NCBI GenBank assembly: GCA_010094025.1
Contig: ML991834.1
Span: 114,019-178,018 of the forward strand
DNA from: Viridothelium virens
Taxonomy: Eukaryota > Ascomycota > Dothideomycetes > Trypetheliales > Trypetheliaceae
DNA: 64,000 nucleotides
Reading direction: 5' to 3'
Under the pieces are notes generated by a model, which had not been told where the DNA came from, ran no database searches, and saw nothing but the letters and a program-made list of their open reading frames with translations. The position numbers and the translations under genes were made by a program. Shown one piece after another: positions 22,410-34,206 of the stretch; position 1 is the first letter of the stretch, and every line of letters starts with the position of its first letter.

Positions 22410-22938
22410 CCTGGTAGAGGTATCGCGCAGGTCAACGGTATTGCGCAAGGGCGCAAGCCATGTATTTGTATCTGGATTGGGAAGGGCGGGGTGCATTGGT
22501 GTTTTTGGAGGGAGAATCTCGTCTATTGTCATGAATACCCCGGTCTGTTTGGGAAGCCTTTGGTGTTCTTGGCAAACGAAGCCATCTAGGCTGTAGACTA
22601 TGGGAAAAATGGATGCCTGAAGATGCTGATGTGGAATGATACGCGGCCTGTCGCACCGTGTTGTAGATTAATTCAAGATGATTTGCCCCGCCACACTGAC
22701 CAAGGTCGCGCTTTCTGCCCCTCGCGGACAAGAAGCAACGTCACCGGCCAACAGCTGAAGGCACAATTCGCAGCTTCCTACCTGCATAGCCACATCCAAA
22801 TTTACTGCGCCGCCTTACCTTATACGCCTCTAGATTTTAGAACGATTACCTCACACTCAGTTCGTCTTCGTCTCCTTGAGTGAAAAATTCACAACCCTAC
22901 AATTCCCTCTTGACCCGGAGCCCAAACCGGTCGCAAAG
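22410..22938. other. Intergenic region before fimbrin
   Basis: The 3' region of the acyltransferase and the promoter of fimbrin. I see no gene here. Confidence 0.5.
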
Positions 22939-25065
22939 ATGAATGTTCTCAAACTGCAGAGGTATGCCGTACAGGCTCTGTCCGATGGCCTGACGTTTAG
23001 CTAATTGCGTGTCCTGGACAAAGGAAATATCCTCAGTTTCAGCAAGATGAAATCTACTCCCTCGTGGACTCCTTCCGCCGCATGGATGTTGATGACAAGG
23101 GCTATGTCGAGGAAGGTGATGTGATCAAAGCAACCCAGACTTCGGAGAGGCAGCCCTACGATGTCGTACGCCAAGCACTACGAGAGGTCGAGCTTGATAG
23201 TTCGCGAAGAGTGGAGCTAGATGACTATGTCGATGTGAGCCTTCACGACTGAGGACATACCCAGCATAGAACTGACCAAGCCACGGAACAGCTCGTATCT
23301 AAACTTCGGACGTCGTCGCCAGCACAAAAGCGTATGTCAACCGGACCAACAAGATCGCGAGGATTGAGCGGTGCTCAAGCGCCTTCATCGCCTGGCGTAA
23401 CCCAGAGTGGTGGCGGAGGGGGTGGCAGAATCCAAGTCCAAGGCTCTTCGGCGAACGTCACTCATACGATCAATGAGGATGAGCGCACAGAATTTACAAG
23501 ACACATCAATGCTGTTCTGGCAGGCGATCCTGATATTGGCAATCGCCTTCCCTTCCCGACGGATACGTTTGAGATGTTCGACCAGTGCAAAGATGGTCTC
23601 GTACTTGCGAAACTCATTAATGACAGTGTACCAGACACGATTGATGAACGTGTGATGAACAGGGTCGGCAAGAAGATTTCGAAATTGAACACTTTCCAAA
23701 TGACAGAGAACAACAACATTGTAATAGAATCGGCTAAGGGTATTGGGTGTTCAGTGGTCAACATTGGTAGTCAGGATATCATTGAGGTGCGAGAGCATCT
23801 TATTCTTGGTCTGATATGGCAGATTATTCGACGTGGTCTACTGGGAAAAATCGATATCAAACTTCATCCGGAGCTCTATCGCCTCCTGGAAGAAGATGAA
23901 ACATTGGAACAATTTTTGCGATTACCGCCAGAGCAGATCCTCCTACGGTGGTTCAACTACCACCTGAAGAACGCCAAGTGGCATAGAACGTAAGCATCTC
24001 GCTCGTTCTCGCTTTGTCACACGATAAAACTGACCACCCTCCAGCGTCTCCAACTTCTCCAACGACGTCAAAGACGGCGAAAACTACACCGTCCTCCTCA
24101 ACCAACTCAAACCCGACATCTGCTCCCGCGGGCCCCTCCAAACCCGCGACCTCCTCCAGCGCGCCGAACAAGTCCTCGACAACGCAGACAAGCTCTCCTG
24201 CCGCAAATTCCTAACACCGACCTCTCTCGTCGCCGGCAACCCCAAGCTGAACCTCGCCTTCGTCGCCAACCTGTTCAACACGCACCCGGGCCTGGAGCCG
24301 ATCACAGAGGAAGAAAAAGCAGACATCGAAGACTTCGACGCGGAAGGCGAGCGCGAGGCCCGCGTCTTCACGCTGTGGCTCAACTCGCTCGACGTCCAGC
24401 CCACCGTCGTCTCCTTCTTCGACGACCTGCGCGACGGCTGCGTCCTGCTGCAGGCGTACGACAAGGTCATCCCCGGCAGCGTCAACTGGCGGCATGTGAA
24501 CAAGCCGCCGGCGAGCGGGGGCGAGCTGATGCGGTTTAAGGCGGTGGAGAATACGAACTATGCGGTCGAGTTGGGCAAGCAGAATCGCTTTAGTCTGGTC
24601 GGCATTCAGGGCGCGGATATCACGGATGGCCAGCGGACGCTGACGCTGGGTATGGTTTGGCAGCTGATGCGCCAGGATATTTTGAATACGTTGGGGAATC
24701 TGGCGCAGAGGTTGGGGAAGAGGGAGATTAGTGATTCGGATATGGTGAAGTGGGCGAACGATATGAGTAAGAAGGGGGGCAGGTCGAGCGCGATTCGTAG
24801 CTTCAAGGATGCGTCGTTGGGGAATGGCGTGTTCTTGCTGGACGTGCTGAATGGGATGAAGAGCGCGTATGTGGATTATGATCTTGTGGCATCGGGGAGG
24901 TCAGATGAGGAGGCCTATGCGAATGCCAAGTTGGCGATCAGTATTGCGCGGAAAATGGGTGCTACGATATGGTTGGTGCCGGAAGATATCTGTCAGGTTC
25001 GCAGCCGGTTGATCGTGACTTTTATTGGAAGTTTGATGGCAACGGCAGAAAAGATGAGAGGATAG
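22939..25065 (+). CDS. SAC6: Fimbrin / plastin, actin-bundling protein
   Basis: Four exons: 22939-22961, 23024-23234, 23292-23989 and 24045-25065, giving 650 residues, the usual fimbrin length. An EF-hand-like region lies at residues 10-80 (SLVDSFRRMDVDDKGYVEE). After a Gly-rich linker come four calponin-homology domains in two actin-binding pairs. Recognisable blocks are DGLVLAKLINDSVPDTIDER, GLIWQIIRRGLL, NPKLNLAFVANLFN, DGCVLLQAYDKV, FSLVGIQGADI and LGMVWQLMR. The protein crosslinks actin filaments in endocytic patches and, in hyphae, in the subapical collar. The end, ATIWLVPEDI followed by RSRLIVTFIGSLMAT, is also typical. Confidence 0.95.
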
Positions 25066-25260
25066 CGGACTGGGTCGGGAAAGGAGATTGGAGCTGCGAT
25101 GCAGTATGGGAGAGAGGTTCTGAACAACATGACTTGAGGAGTTGGAGAGGTGCGGACAAGTCATTCGTATGGTATAGCTAGCTGGCTCTTGCCTTTACCC
25201 TTTGGTCCCATTTTTGTTTCACAAAAAATTCAAGATATACCAATTTCATTCGAACTCTAA

Positions 25261-26772
25261 TCAATTCGTAGAATACGTCCCATTCGGGAACGCACATTGA
25301 TAGAAGAATCCACAATACGGAAACAACCCGTCCGGCTCCTCTCCTGCGTCGTTCAACAGCAATGCCGCAACTCCATGGGCTGGTAATGAAAATGTCATAT
25401 TCCTCACCGCCGTTCTATTTTGTGTGTGGCTCCACATATCATATACACTGTACTGCCTCCCTGCCTGAATTGCCCAGCTCTCCGTGAGGTTGAAAAACAT
25501 CTGTGCCTCAGTATCTTGAGTGTTGAGCACCATGAAGACAACGCCATAAGAAGAATTTCCGGACCAGTATTCTGCGGGATGGCTTGCATTACTGGTGAAG
25601 TCGGGATTTACGCCCCAGCGGAAAGGCGCAATGGATTCACCAACATTCGGGTCTTGATTGATTTTGATGAGGTCTTTGTTCCCCAATATTTCGATGGTCT
25701 CGTTCGTCGCATTGGTGAGATCAGTCCCAATGATAAGAGGAGACTTAAGGAGCGTCCAGGCTGTAAAATGACTCTTTGCCTCATCGTAGGTAAGGTTCCC
25801 CACTGGATTTCCCTGCCCTGTATTTCCAACTTCCATGATGTCCATATCATTGTGACTGTAGAAGTTATTGGCGAAGTAGCTGAATGAGGCCTGGTCGATA
25901 ATGCTCGCGATGCTGCTCCACCAGGGCTTGATATCGCCGTTAATACGCCAAGCCTGGGCGATCCGTGGTCCCCATAGGTAGACCTGTTCCCAACCCCATT
26001 CGCAAAGAGAGAACTCGAATGGGGGCTGTCCAGTCATGGCAGACACTTCGGCGATGGCGTTGGACATGCGCTGATAGCGGCCATACATGTTTTGTTGAGT
26101 AATGTTGTCGAACGGAATGTAACAATTGTCGTATTTGAGATAGTTGAAGCCCCAGTCTTGCCATGTCAAGAGATCTTGGACTTCGTGACCGTAGGATCCA
26201 GGGTAACCAGCACATGTTTCGTAGCCATTATCTCCGTACGCATTTGCAGAGATGCCCATGGATTTGAGTGTCGCGGTGAAGTTTTTCATGCCATTGGGGA
26301 ACTTCGAGGGATCTGTGAGAATAAGCAGATTGAACTATGGAATTGATTCAACGAACGAAGATCATCAGAGGACAAGTAAGCCCGTCTCTTATACGAATCA
26401 AGCTCGAGGCCCAACAGGAAAACGACCAGAGAAATAAAATTTGGATAGAATGTTTTGACTCAGAGTAATCGGCGTTGATACAAAAGCGAGTTGTGTTGAC
26501 AGAGGAATTTCTCTCTTACCAGCGACCATAGTCCCATTTGAGCTCCGATTTTTCAGCGTATAACAGTCATCGAGGATCATTGAATTATATCCTGCTTCCA
26601 CTAGACCCGAGTCCACCATTGCTTGTGCTTGTGCCAATGCGCTGGTTGCATTGTAATTACATGCAAAAGCATTGAATGTATCATATCCCATCTTTGGCAA
26701 CTTGCCCACGCCATTGTTTAAGGCAGAGCCAGTCCCCAGTAGCAGGGTAGTCAAGATTGCGTATCTTGACAT
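25261..26772 (-). CDS. Secreted alpha-galactosidase, glycoside hydrolase family 27
   Basis: Two exons, 26772-26520 and 26312-25261, separated by one intron of 207 nt; 434 residues. A signal peptide (about 17 residues) is followed by the GH27 start LNNGVGKLPKMGYDTFNAF and the block NSMILDDCYTLKNRSSNGT. The nucleophile aspartate sits in YLKYDNC, and the acid/base aspartate lies in RINGDIKPWW. SHFTAWTLLKSPLIIGTD is also typical. The enzyme removes terminal alpha-1,6-galactose from raffinose sugars and galactomannan outside the cell. Many N-x-S/T sites support secretion. A TATA-like TATTTAAA lies about 110 bp upstream of the start, near 26880. Confidence 0.93.
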
Positions 26773-27552
26773 GATGAATGAAGGTGCCGAAAATGATCAC
26801 AAAAGAAGGAGGTCAGAGACTGAATGTTTGAACCTACAAGAAAGGACATTTTCAATGGAGATTCCGTGGCTTCCTGGGTTTAAATAAGAGTCCCTAGTTC
26901 ACTGATGCACATATCTAGATGCCCCATGGAGGCATTGCATGTGGGGAATCTAAATTGATCAACGCAATCTCAAGTTGCTTCCCAGGAACGAGGAGCGTTA
27001 ATTGCTTGGCTTTGGTGGATTGATATTTTTCCGGCCGGCTAATGTTCGACCTTCGCGAGGGTCTCACAGATTCTAGAAAGAATTTCAGAAAATACTCTCC
27101 TACGGACCCTGCAGCATCTGCAGGTCCTACCAATTTAGTCGGGATCTTTGGTCTTTTTGGAGTGGCGAAGAACTTTACGGAATCCCGAGGGGATATCTTT
27201 GATATGGCCCGGCGATGTCTCTGCTCGTCTGCGAAATCTGGCAGGTTTGTTGGGGGCGATTAGCCAGAATCTATCAGGCAGAATGCGTCCAGATGTTTTG
27301 AAGCGAAATTCATAGATTATGAACGACGCGCGCAGAGAAGAGAAAGTTGAGATCTGTTGCTTGACATTTTGTGGGGTGCGCCATGGAGTAGCACTTGCCG
27401 AGGAAGGCAATCCCACGCGACCCTTCGGTCTAGGTAGGCGATAAAAAAAACAACTTCAAATAATCCTCGCCTAACAACAGTGTGAAGGTCATAGGCCAAG
27501 ACAATTTGCCCAAAGCAATCTCTTAGTCGATTCGCAGAACTGCCAGTACACA
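26773..27552. promoter_or_regulatory. Divergent promoter region alpha-galactosidase / UTP18
   Basis: 780 bp between two divergent start codons. Besides the TATA-like element near 26880, one match to the CreA carbon-repression consensus SYGGRG (GTGGGG, 26941-26946) occurs. A single match is expected by chance, so it is noted only because carbon repression of such enzymes is usual. Confidence 0.35.
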
Positions 27553-29463
27553 ATGCTGAAGTCTAGAGGAGGCTTAGGTTCTAATGGTCAAGAAACCTTT
27601 CAAGAACCTACGCCTCCAAGTCATGAGGAAGAAGACTCACCTTCCGATGCCGAGTCGTTTGATGGTCTTGATGATGAAGTGGATCCTACCGAGGCGGAAT
27701 TAGAAAAACTCGTCTTTGGTGACAGCATTGGCTTCAGAGATGAGATCCGAAATTTTGGTCAGCAGAACTTGGATGACGAGGATGCAGAAGGGCAAGATGG
27801 TCAAGAAGAAGATGACGATGAAGAAAACGAATTAGCTAGACTGGAAGATGCGGAGCTTTTCTTCACAGATGCAGGCCCGGCAAGCCTTACCGAAAAATCT
27901 CTCGTCCCAACGCTAGGATCCGAAGGTGAAGAATCTGGTCCAGGACAAGAACGCCTGGCATGGGAAGATAGTGATGACGAGCGAATTATGGTATCCCTTG
28001 CCACCGTCCCAAGATTACGAAAACTTCGTAATTACGAAGGCGAAGATCTCATCAGTGGAAAGGAATATACCAGAAGACTACGTCGACAATACGAGCTTCT
28101 AAATCCCACTCCCGATTGGGCCAAATTCAGTACTTCCCAACCTCCACCACGCAAACGGCGAAAGAGCAACCCCGACGCCTCCGACTCATCCTCCGAATAC
28201 TCCTCCGCGAACGAAAGCGAAATCAACATCTCCAACCTCCACCCAACCACGGCCCCCCTCGCCGAACTCCTACGCTCAACCTCCGAGCTCACCCGCTCCT
28301 CCCGCTCCTCCCACCCCCACCGCTCCTTCCGCCCCTCCGTCCTCAACATCCAACGCACGCGCGACATCAGCGGGCCCTCCCCCTCCGCCATCACAGCCCT
28401 GACCTTCCACCCTCACCTTCCCATCCTGCTCTCGTCCGGCCCCTCCTCCACCCTCTCCCTGCACCACGTCGCGCCCTCCGCGCAACCCATCCCGAACCCT
28501 CTGCTCACCTCCCTCCACCTGCGCTCCACACCGCTACGCACCATCGCATGGGACGCTTCGCCCTCGCGTCCTCCACGCATCTTTCTCGCTGCCCGCCGGC
28601 GCTACTTCCATGTCTGGGACCTTGCGGCTGGCACGCTCGAGCAGGTGACGCGCGTGTATGGGCATGCGCACGAGCAGCGGAGTATGGAGGTGCTGAAGCC
28701 GAGTCCGTGTGGGCGGTTTGTGGCGCTGTTGGGTTCGGGTAGGAAGGGCGGGGGGGTGGTGAATTTTTTGGATGCGAGGAGTTTGCAGTGGGTCGGGCAG
28801 TGTCGCGTTGAGAGCCGTGGTGGGGTGGCGGATTTTGGGTGGTGGAGAGACGGGAGTGGAGTGTGTGTGCTTGGTAGGAATGGGGAGGTGACGGAGTGGG
28901 ATGTGGAGGATGGGAGGGTGGTTGGGAGATGGGAGGATGAGGGTGCGGTGGGGGTTGCGGTCGTGGCGCTGGGGGGGTTGGATAGGAAGGGGGATGGGGA
29001 GTTGGGCGGGGATAGGTGGGTTGCGGTGGGGAGTGCGAGTGGGATTGTGAATGTGTATGATAGGAGGGCTTGGAAGGGTGGAAAGTCGAAGATAGAAAAT
29101 GGGGGGGAATTGGAAATGAGGGATGGGAATGGTGAGGAGGAAGAGCATGTCCAGCCTATGCCCCGACGGCCGAAACCGACAAAGATGCTTGATCAGCTTA
29201 CGACTGCGATCAAGTTTTTGACCTTTAACCCTGACGGACAGTTGCTGGCGATGGGGAGCCACGTGAAGGCCGACGCGTTACGGTTGGTACATCTGCCGAG
29301 CTGCACCGTCTATCGGAATTGGCCGACGGCGGGGACAAAGCTTGGAAGAATCTCGGCTGTGGCATTTGGGGAGGTGAAGACTCAGGAAGATGGAGAAGAA
29401 AATCTGTATTTGTCTGTCGCGAACGACCAAGGGCGTATAAGGTTGTGGGAAATCCGAGCATGA
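27553..29463 (+). CDS. UTP18: U3 snoRNP / SSU processome WD40 protein Utp18
   Basis: Single exon, 636 residues. The N-terminal 160 residues are very acidic (DDEDAEGQDGQEEDDDEENE). A basic segment follows (RKRRKSN), then the WD40 propeller: ALTFHPHLPILLSSG, RYFHVWDLAAGTLEQVTRVYG, AIKFLTFNPDGQLLAMGS and, at the very end, YLSVANDQGRIRLWEI. Utp18 belongs to the UtpB complex of the small-subunit processome and helps recruit the exosome cofactor Mtr4 to pre-rRNA in the nucleolus. In the middle of the frame (about 28600) base use changes from extremely C-rich to extremely G-rich. Confidence 0.9.
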   Translation: MLKSRGGLGSNGQETFQEPTPPSHEEEDSPSDAESFDGLDDEVDPTEAELEKLVFGDSIGFRDEIRNFGQQNLDDEDAEGQDGQEEDDDEENELARLEDAELFFTDAGPASLTEKSLVPTLGSEGEESGPGQERLAWEDSDDERIMVSLATVPRLRKLRNYEGEDLISGKEYTRRLRRQYELLNPTPDWAKFSTSQPPPRKRRKSNPDASDSSSEYSSANESEINISNLHPTTAPLAELLRSTSELTRSSRSSHPHRSFRPSVLNIQRTRDISGPSPSAITALTFHPHLPILLSSGPSSTLSLHHVAPSAQPIPNPLLTSLHLRSTPLRTIAWDASPSRPPRIFLAARRRYFHVWDLAAGTLEQVTRVYGHAHEQRSMEVLKPSPCGRFVALLGSGRKGGGVVNFLDARSLQWVGQCRVESRGGVADFGWWRDGSGVCVLGRNGEVTEWDVEDGRVVGRWEDEGAVGVAVVALGGLDRKGDGELGGDRWVAVGSASGIVNVYDRRAWKGGKSKIENGGELEMRDGNGEEEEHVQPMPRRPKPTKMLDQLTTAIKFLTFNPDGQLLAMGSHVKADALRLVHLPSCTVYRNWPTAGTKLGRISAVAFGEVKTQEDGEENLYLSVANDQGRIRLWEIRA

Positions 29464-29757
29464 AAAAAATAGGAATCAACATTGCGAAGACGTCTCTACA
29501 ATCAACGCTTATTTGATTGAGGCATAGTGCTGTTTTCACTCCACCAGAGCTGCGATAGCCTAGAGATATATTTGCTGTATCTCCAGGGAAGGGTCTCTGG
29601 TAATATCTATCAATCAATCGTACAAACTTCAGATTAACCTGCTGAAAATAAGGACATCAGACCTCCCTCCCAATACCACAACGCCGAACGATGACAAGTC
29701 CATAGCATATTCAGCACATTCCTCGGGAGTGGCACTCCAGCGTCATCGATTCCTACT

Positions 29758-32700
29758 TTACGCCACCCCCGTAACCCTTCTTACACTCCTCCTCGCCCCC
29801 TCACCACTAACTTGCACCCTCCCCTCCATCTCCAACGCCCTCAACGCCTCATTCACCTCCGCACTCTCCACCGCCTCCCCGCTCCCCTCTCCCACCTTTC
29901 TCAAAATCTCACTAACCCTCATACTCCCTCCCATCCTACACCCCTCATCCACCGTCTCCAACACCGCCCTCCTCAAATCCTCCTTCCGCTTCCTCTCCCC
30001 CGCACTCCCCCCCTCAGTCAATAAACCCATATCGATGAGCCCCGTCCGCGCATCCGTTGCCGCCGCCTTGATCGCGCTGCGAATCAGACGGCTCGCCTCT
30101 TGCACATCCGACGCCTCGACGACAGGCGAGAGCCGCATCTTGGCGTGCGCTTCAGACAGCCGGATCATGGATTCGAGCTGGCGCGTGGTGGCCGTGATGC
30201 GGCGCTCTGCGGCGCGGAGGTCGGCGCCGAGGGCGCGCATGGCGACGTATTGGTCGACGAGGGTTTGGGAGGCGGCGGGGGTGAGGGCTGGGTGGATGTG
30301 GGTGCGGGCGTAGGAGATGTAGGAGGTGAGGAATTCGATTGGCTGGGGGAGTGGTTAGATGGGGAGAGGAAGGTGAGGTTGTGGGTAGGGGACTTACGAG
30401 GATTTCATGGCTGCTGGCGTTCTCGGGGGTGTCTTCGAGGTACATGCCGAGTAAGTGTCGAGCCAGACGTCTGTCAGCGGATTCATTGATCTGGTCGAGG
30501 ACGAGATATACGAGATCGAAACGAGAGAGAAGTGTTGGCGGGAGATCTATGTTTTGAGGCACAGGGAGGTTGGGGTTGTATTTGCTTCCGATTGGATTTG
30601 CTGAAGCGAGAATGCTTGTTCGAGCATTGAGAGTTGTGATAATTCCGGCCTTGGCGATAGAGACCGTTTGTTGCTCCATAACTTCATGCAGTACTGAACG
30701 CGTTGATTCCGACATCTTGTCAAACTCGTCGATGCAGCAGACGCCTCCATCTGAGAGTACGAGAGCACCAGACTCGAGGACGAGTTGACGGGTCTCAGGA
30801 TCTCGAGTTACGTATGCTGTCAGACCAACAGCAGACGATCCTTTACCACTTGTATATACGCCTCGGGGCGCAATTTTGTGGACGTAAGATAGAAGTTGGG
30901 ATTTCGCTGTCGATGGATCGCCGCAAAGGAGAACATTGATATCGCCTCTGTACTTGGGGCTGCCACCCTTCTCAAAAGTCTTATTTGTACCTCCGAACAG
31001 CTGCAGTAGAATGCCTTTCTTCATATCATCCATCTCGTAGATACTAGGTGCTAATGATCGAGATAGAAGGTCGTAAACATCAGATCGAGCACCAACTTCT
31101 TTGATCTTGGCTTCCTCTTCCTCGCTGACTCTCCGAACCTCTTCAGCGGACCCCTCGACATTGTGATCGAGCTCATCTTGAAGAGTGGAAACGTCAATTC
31201 CAAGCCTCTTTTTGTCAACTTTCTGGATGTGTAGAGCATCGACATAAGTCTTGAAGATGTTCTTTACGGTCCGTTGGCGAGGGTTTATTCGGACCTGATT
31301 GCATTTGAAAATCCCCGTGATCTCGACTCGGTCACCAGCTTTGCAGATATCGACTAACTCATCATACGCGCAAAGCGATACTGAGTGAGGAGTTTGTCCA
31401 TCTGGAACATTGTCAGGTGTCTCCTGAAGTTTGATGACTTGCTTGTCAGAAAAGCCGGATCTATTATGAACAATTTGCATCGAGTTCTGAGATTTGCAAA
31501 GCTCTCGAGGACACTGTGTTGGTTCGGCGATTTTCCCCCTGTCAATGTCGACTTTCATACTATGATTGCAAACAGAGCAGCGGAAGAAGGCATCTTTCAT
31601 ATCGGGTATGATCGGTGTCGTCCGAATAACCAGTCCTTTGATACTGACGAGTTTATCCATATCTCCAGGATTGAGTTCTCGTAGGTTAATAACATTATCC
31701 AATCCGAATGGACGGACGCGATAGATTCTGCTATCAACATCGTGGACTAAGTCCGGAATTTCCTGTGGCGGCTGAACTGCACCACCCATCCGAGCATCCT
31801 GATTATCAATATCGGAGCTGGGAAGAGGGGGAATAGAGCTAGAATCGCGCGCTCGAGGTGGAGCTCTAAATTGAGCTTGTTGCTGTGACTGCTGCACTCG
31901 AAGCTCGTTCATACGCTTATTGGCGAGCTCTTCCATTACATCCTTTACGGCAACATCCATTAAAGGAATAATTTCATTTGGAAAAGCCTGGAGCTGATGC
32001 CACAGCTTTCTCGTCGGAGGATAAGCTTTCAGATTTCTTACATCGAGGTTCAGCGCAGTCTGTCCAGTTTCGAGCATTCGCTTCATGACCTCGATGTATT
32101 CCTTCTCATTGCCAGGATGGTCCGATGCAATGATGGAATTGTCCGGAAGTTCGCCATCCTTGATCATCCGGTACTTCTTTTGGTAGTTGAGAAGAAAATC
32201 TTTCGTGGCAGACATAGAATCTGCAATTGATACATTGGTTCCCCAAATGACACGGCTTGAATTTCCTCCCATGGCATCCGCATCGGAGGTGACTGGATCC
32301 AAGTTTGAGAACGTTGCTGCGTCTGATGCATCGTTGCCAGCCGGAACACCATTTTCATCAACAAAGAGACGCCGGCGCCGTCCTGTCGAGCCCGATTCAA
32401 GTATGTCGGAGTTGATATCGTGTCTTCTGCTTCGAGCTGCTGTACCTTCACCGAGTGATGAGCGTACGAATAAACCACTACTGCTGCTTCGAATATTGTT
32501 GGTGAGGTGGCCATTTGCAGCGCTGGAGCTGGAGGCATAACGGATTGGTGAAGAATCTGGAGGTGATCAGCTTCTTTAAAGCGCCTATATCGTGTGCGAA
32601 GATTCACCTCCAACTGTGAGACCAGAAGGTCGTGGTGTCCTGTCACCGTCTGTACCATCTCTATCTCGTGCCAACGGAGAACTGATATTTACCGCGTTAC

Positions 32701-32962
32701 CTGGACCAGCCACAGAACCGTTTGCTGGAGATGAGCGGAAAAACAGAGGTGATGAAGATGCTACGCCGGATTGCCGTGGTCCTGAAGGAGTTCCATTCGC
32801 GCTCTGCTGTCGCTCTGAAGCCTGCGAAGCCTCTGAACGCAATTGTTCGTCGGGGCCCAGATCCATGGGACTGCTTGCTGGGGGTTGCGAAGACCGAGGA
32901 TTTCGCGTAGGAGTCGCAGATTCGGAATTACGCAACGTGCGCCGCGAAGTGGGAGACGACAT
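29758..32962 (-). CDS. MCM4: DNA replication licensing factor MCM4 (Cdc54)
   Basis: Three exons: 32962-32608, 32556-30398 and 30342-29758, giving 1032 residues. The start is the ATG before SSPTSRRTLRN; the frame runs further upstream without an ATG. The N-terminal 200 residues are Ser/Thr/Pro-rich, the usual DDK and CDK target tail of MCM4. A zinc finger (CSVC, then CPRELC) begins near residue 444. The Walker A motif GDPSTAKSQLL lies near 662 and the MCM box IDEFDKMS near 726, followed by the arginine-finger region LLSRFDLVY. The C-terminal winged helix completes the family architecture. The protein is a subunit of the MCM2-7 helicase. It is divergent from tubulin cofactor A and convergent with Utp18. 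Confidence 0.96.
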
Positions 32963-33068
32963 GGCAACTGCCTCAATGGATGTTGGAAAGGTGGTGCGAT
33001 TTGAGGTATTAGATGAAGAAAGAGTGGTGGGCTCGGGGATGCGAATCACAAAAACCACTTAACGCGCG

Positions 33069-33081
33069 ACGCGTGACGCGT
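33069..33081. promoter_or_regulatory. Two adjacent MluI cell-cycle boxes (MCB)
   Basis: ACGCGT occurs at 33069-33074 and again at 33076-33081, one base apart. This is about 110 bp upstream of the MCM4 ATG and about 120 bp upstream of the tubulin cofactor A ATG. MBF (Mbp1-Swi6) binds this box and drives G1/S transcription of replication genes. An E2F-like TTTCTGGCGCGC follows at 33084-33095. Confidence 0.75.
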
Positions 33082-33197
33082 GTTTTCTGGCGCGCTCTAG
33101 CGCGATCTCGACGCTAAAGCGAGAAATTGCCCCGCCAATGACGCACCCAAACAAATCTTCATGTGCAGAGTCCTGCAATTGGTATCATCGCACAATC

Positions 33198-33654
33198 ATG
33201 GCACCCCCTTCGCAGCTCTCAATTGCAACGTCAGCTGTGCAGAGGCTGGTTCACGAAGAGGCCAGTTATCATAAGGAGCTCGAGCAGCAGAAGAAGCGGA
33301 TAGAAAAAGCCGAGCAAAATACTGATGATGAAAATGCGGAGTATCAACTAAAGCAAGAGGTAGAGTCTACTGTGAATACTTCAGACTTGCCCATAGGACT
33401 GATTATGCATTTTAGCGGCGAGCACTGGAAGAGACCAAGGCAGTGTTTCCCTCACTCCGTAAGCGCATTGATGAAGCAGTCGCAAAGCTTGAGCAGCAGC
33501 TTGTAAGTTTTACGAGTAAATCTTAACAGAATGTGTAACTTATATGCAGCAGGAGAGCGGAAAGGAGTCTGGAGATCCTGCACCGGTTGAAGAGATTAAT
33601 AAAGCGAAAGCCGCTGTTGTAGAAGCTAAGAAGGCTATGAGGGAAATCGCATAA
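33198..33654 (+). CDS. RBL2: Tubulin-specific chaperone A (cofactor A)
   Basis: Three exons: 33198-33359, 33416-33502 and 33550-33654, giving 117 residues. The sequence is almost wholly helical, as in the three-helix bundle of cofactor A: LSIATSAVQRLVHEEASYHK, RRALEETKAVFPSLRKRI and KAKAAVVEAKKAMREIA. It binds beta-tubulin released from the chaperonin and passes it to the tubulin-folding cofactors. It shares a 235-bp divergent promoter with MCM4. Confidence 0.92.
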
Positions 33655-34206
33655 GGCCTTTCTGGAAAACAGCTGCATTTGGTTTCAAGTCTATACAAAT
33701 GTATATGAGTATATGATACCCTGTTACGACCGACATGTCACTGTAGAAATGTTATTAAATTATGGCACAAGGAAAGGCTTCCAACCTCCAATTTGCCTCT
33801 GGGAGCCTTCCTGGTATCTTTTCTAGCTTCGCCATTCCGAAATATACGAAGGTTTTCTTAAACTCAATGCGCTGAACTTTCTCGCTACTCAGTAAAGGTA
33901 CCAATTTATAGTAAGGCGCGCTCTGCCCCTACGATAAACGTGTCTCTAGTATCACCAAGTACATACATTGTACCCCCGGCAACCACATACATTTCTAAAT
34001 GAGGATATATGCCACCAACCTTGCTCTATGCACATTAAAGCAGCACAGAAAATTGCTAAACTGATCAACGCAGCATACGCTCTGATCCAACACCAACGCT
34101 TTCTCATGGATTCCCTCAGAAACAAGTATTTACGCCCGAGCCCACAAGCTGCAACTGGAATAACTCCGCCCCCATCATCGGCGCGGGAATCATCATCGGC
34201 GCCCCG
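33655..34206. other. Convergent intergenic region
   Basis: The 3' regions of cofactor A (plus) and the Zn2Cys6 regulator (minus). A short open frame at 33968-34231 has no family resemblance. Confidence 0.4.

Noticed and set aside
28534-29262. 242-codon antisense frame over UTP18
   Set aside because: Product of the C/G-skewed composition; Pro/His/Thr-rich nonsense sequence.
30152-30338. Read-through of MCM4 exon 2 past 30398 into a Pro/His/Arg-rich tail
   Set aside because: The splice at 30397-30343 restores the conserved winged-helix end of MCM4, so the tail is intron and wrong frame.
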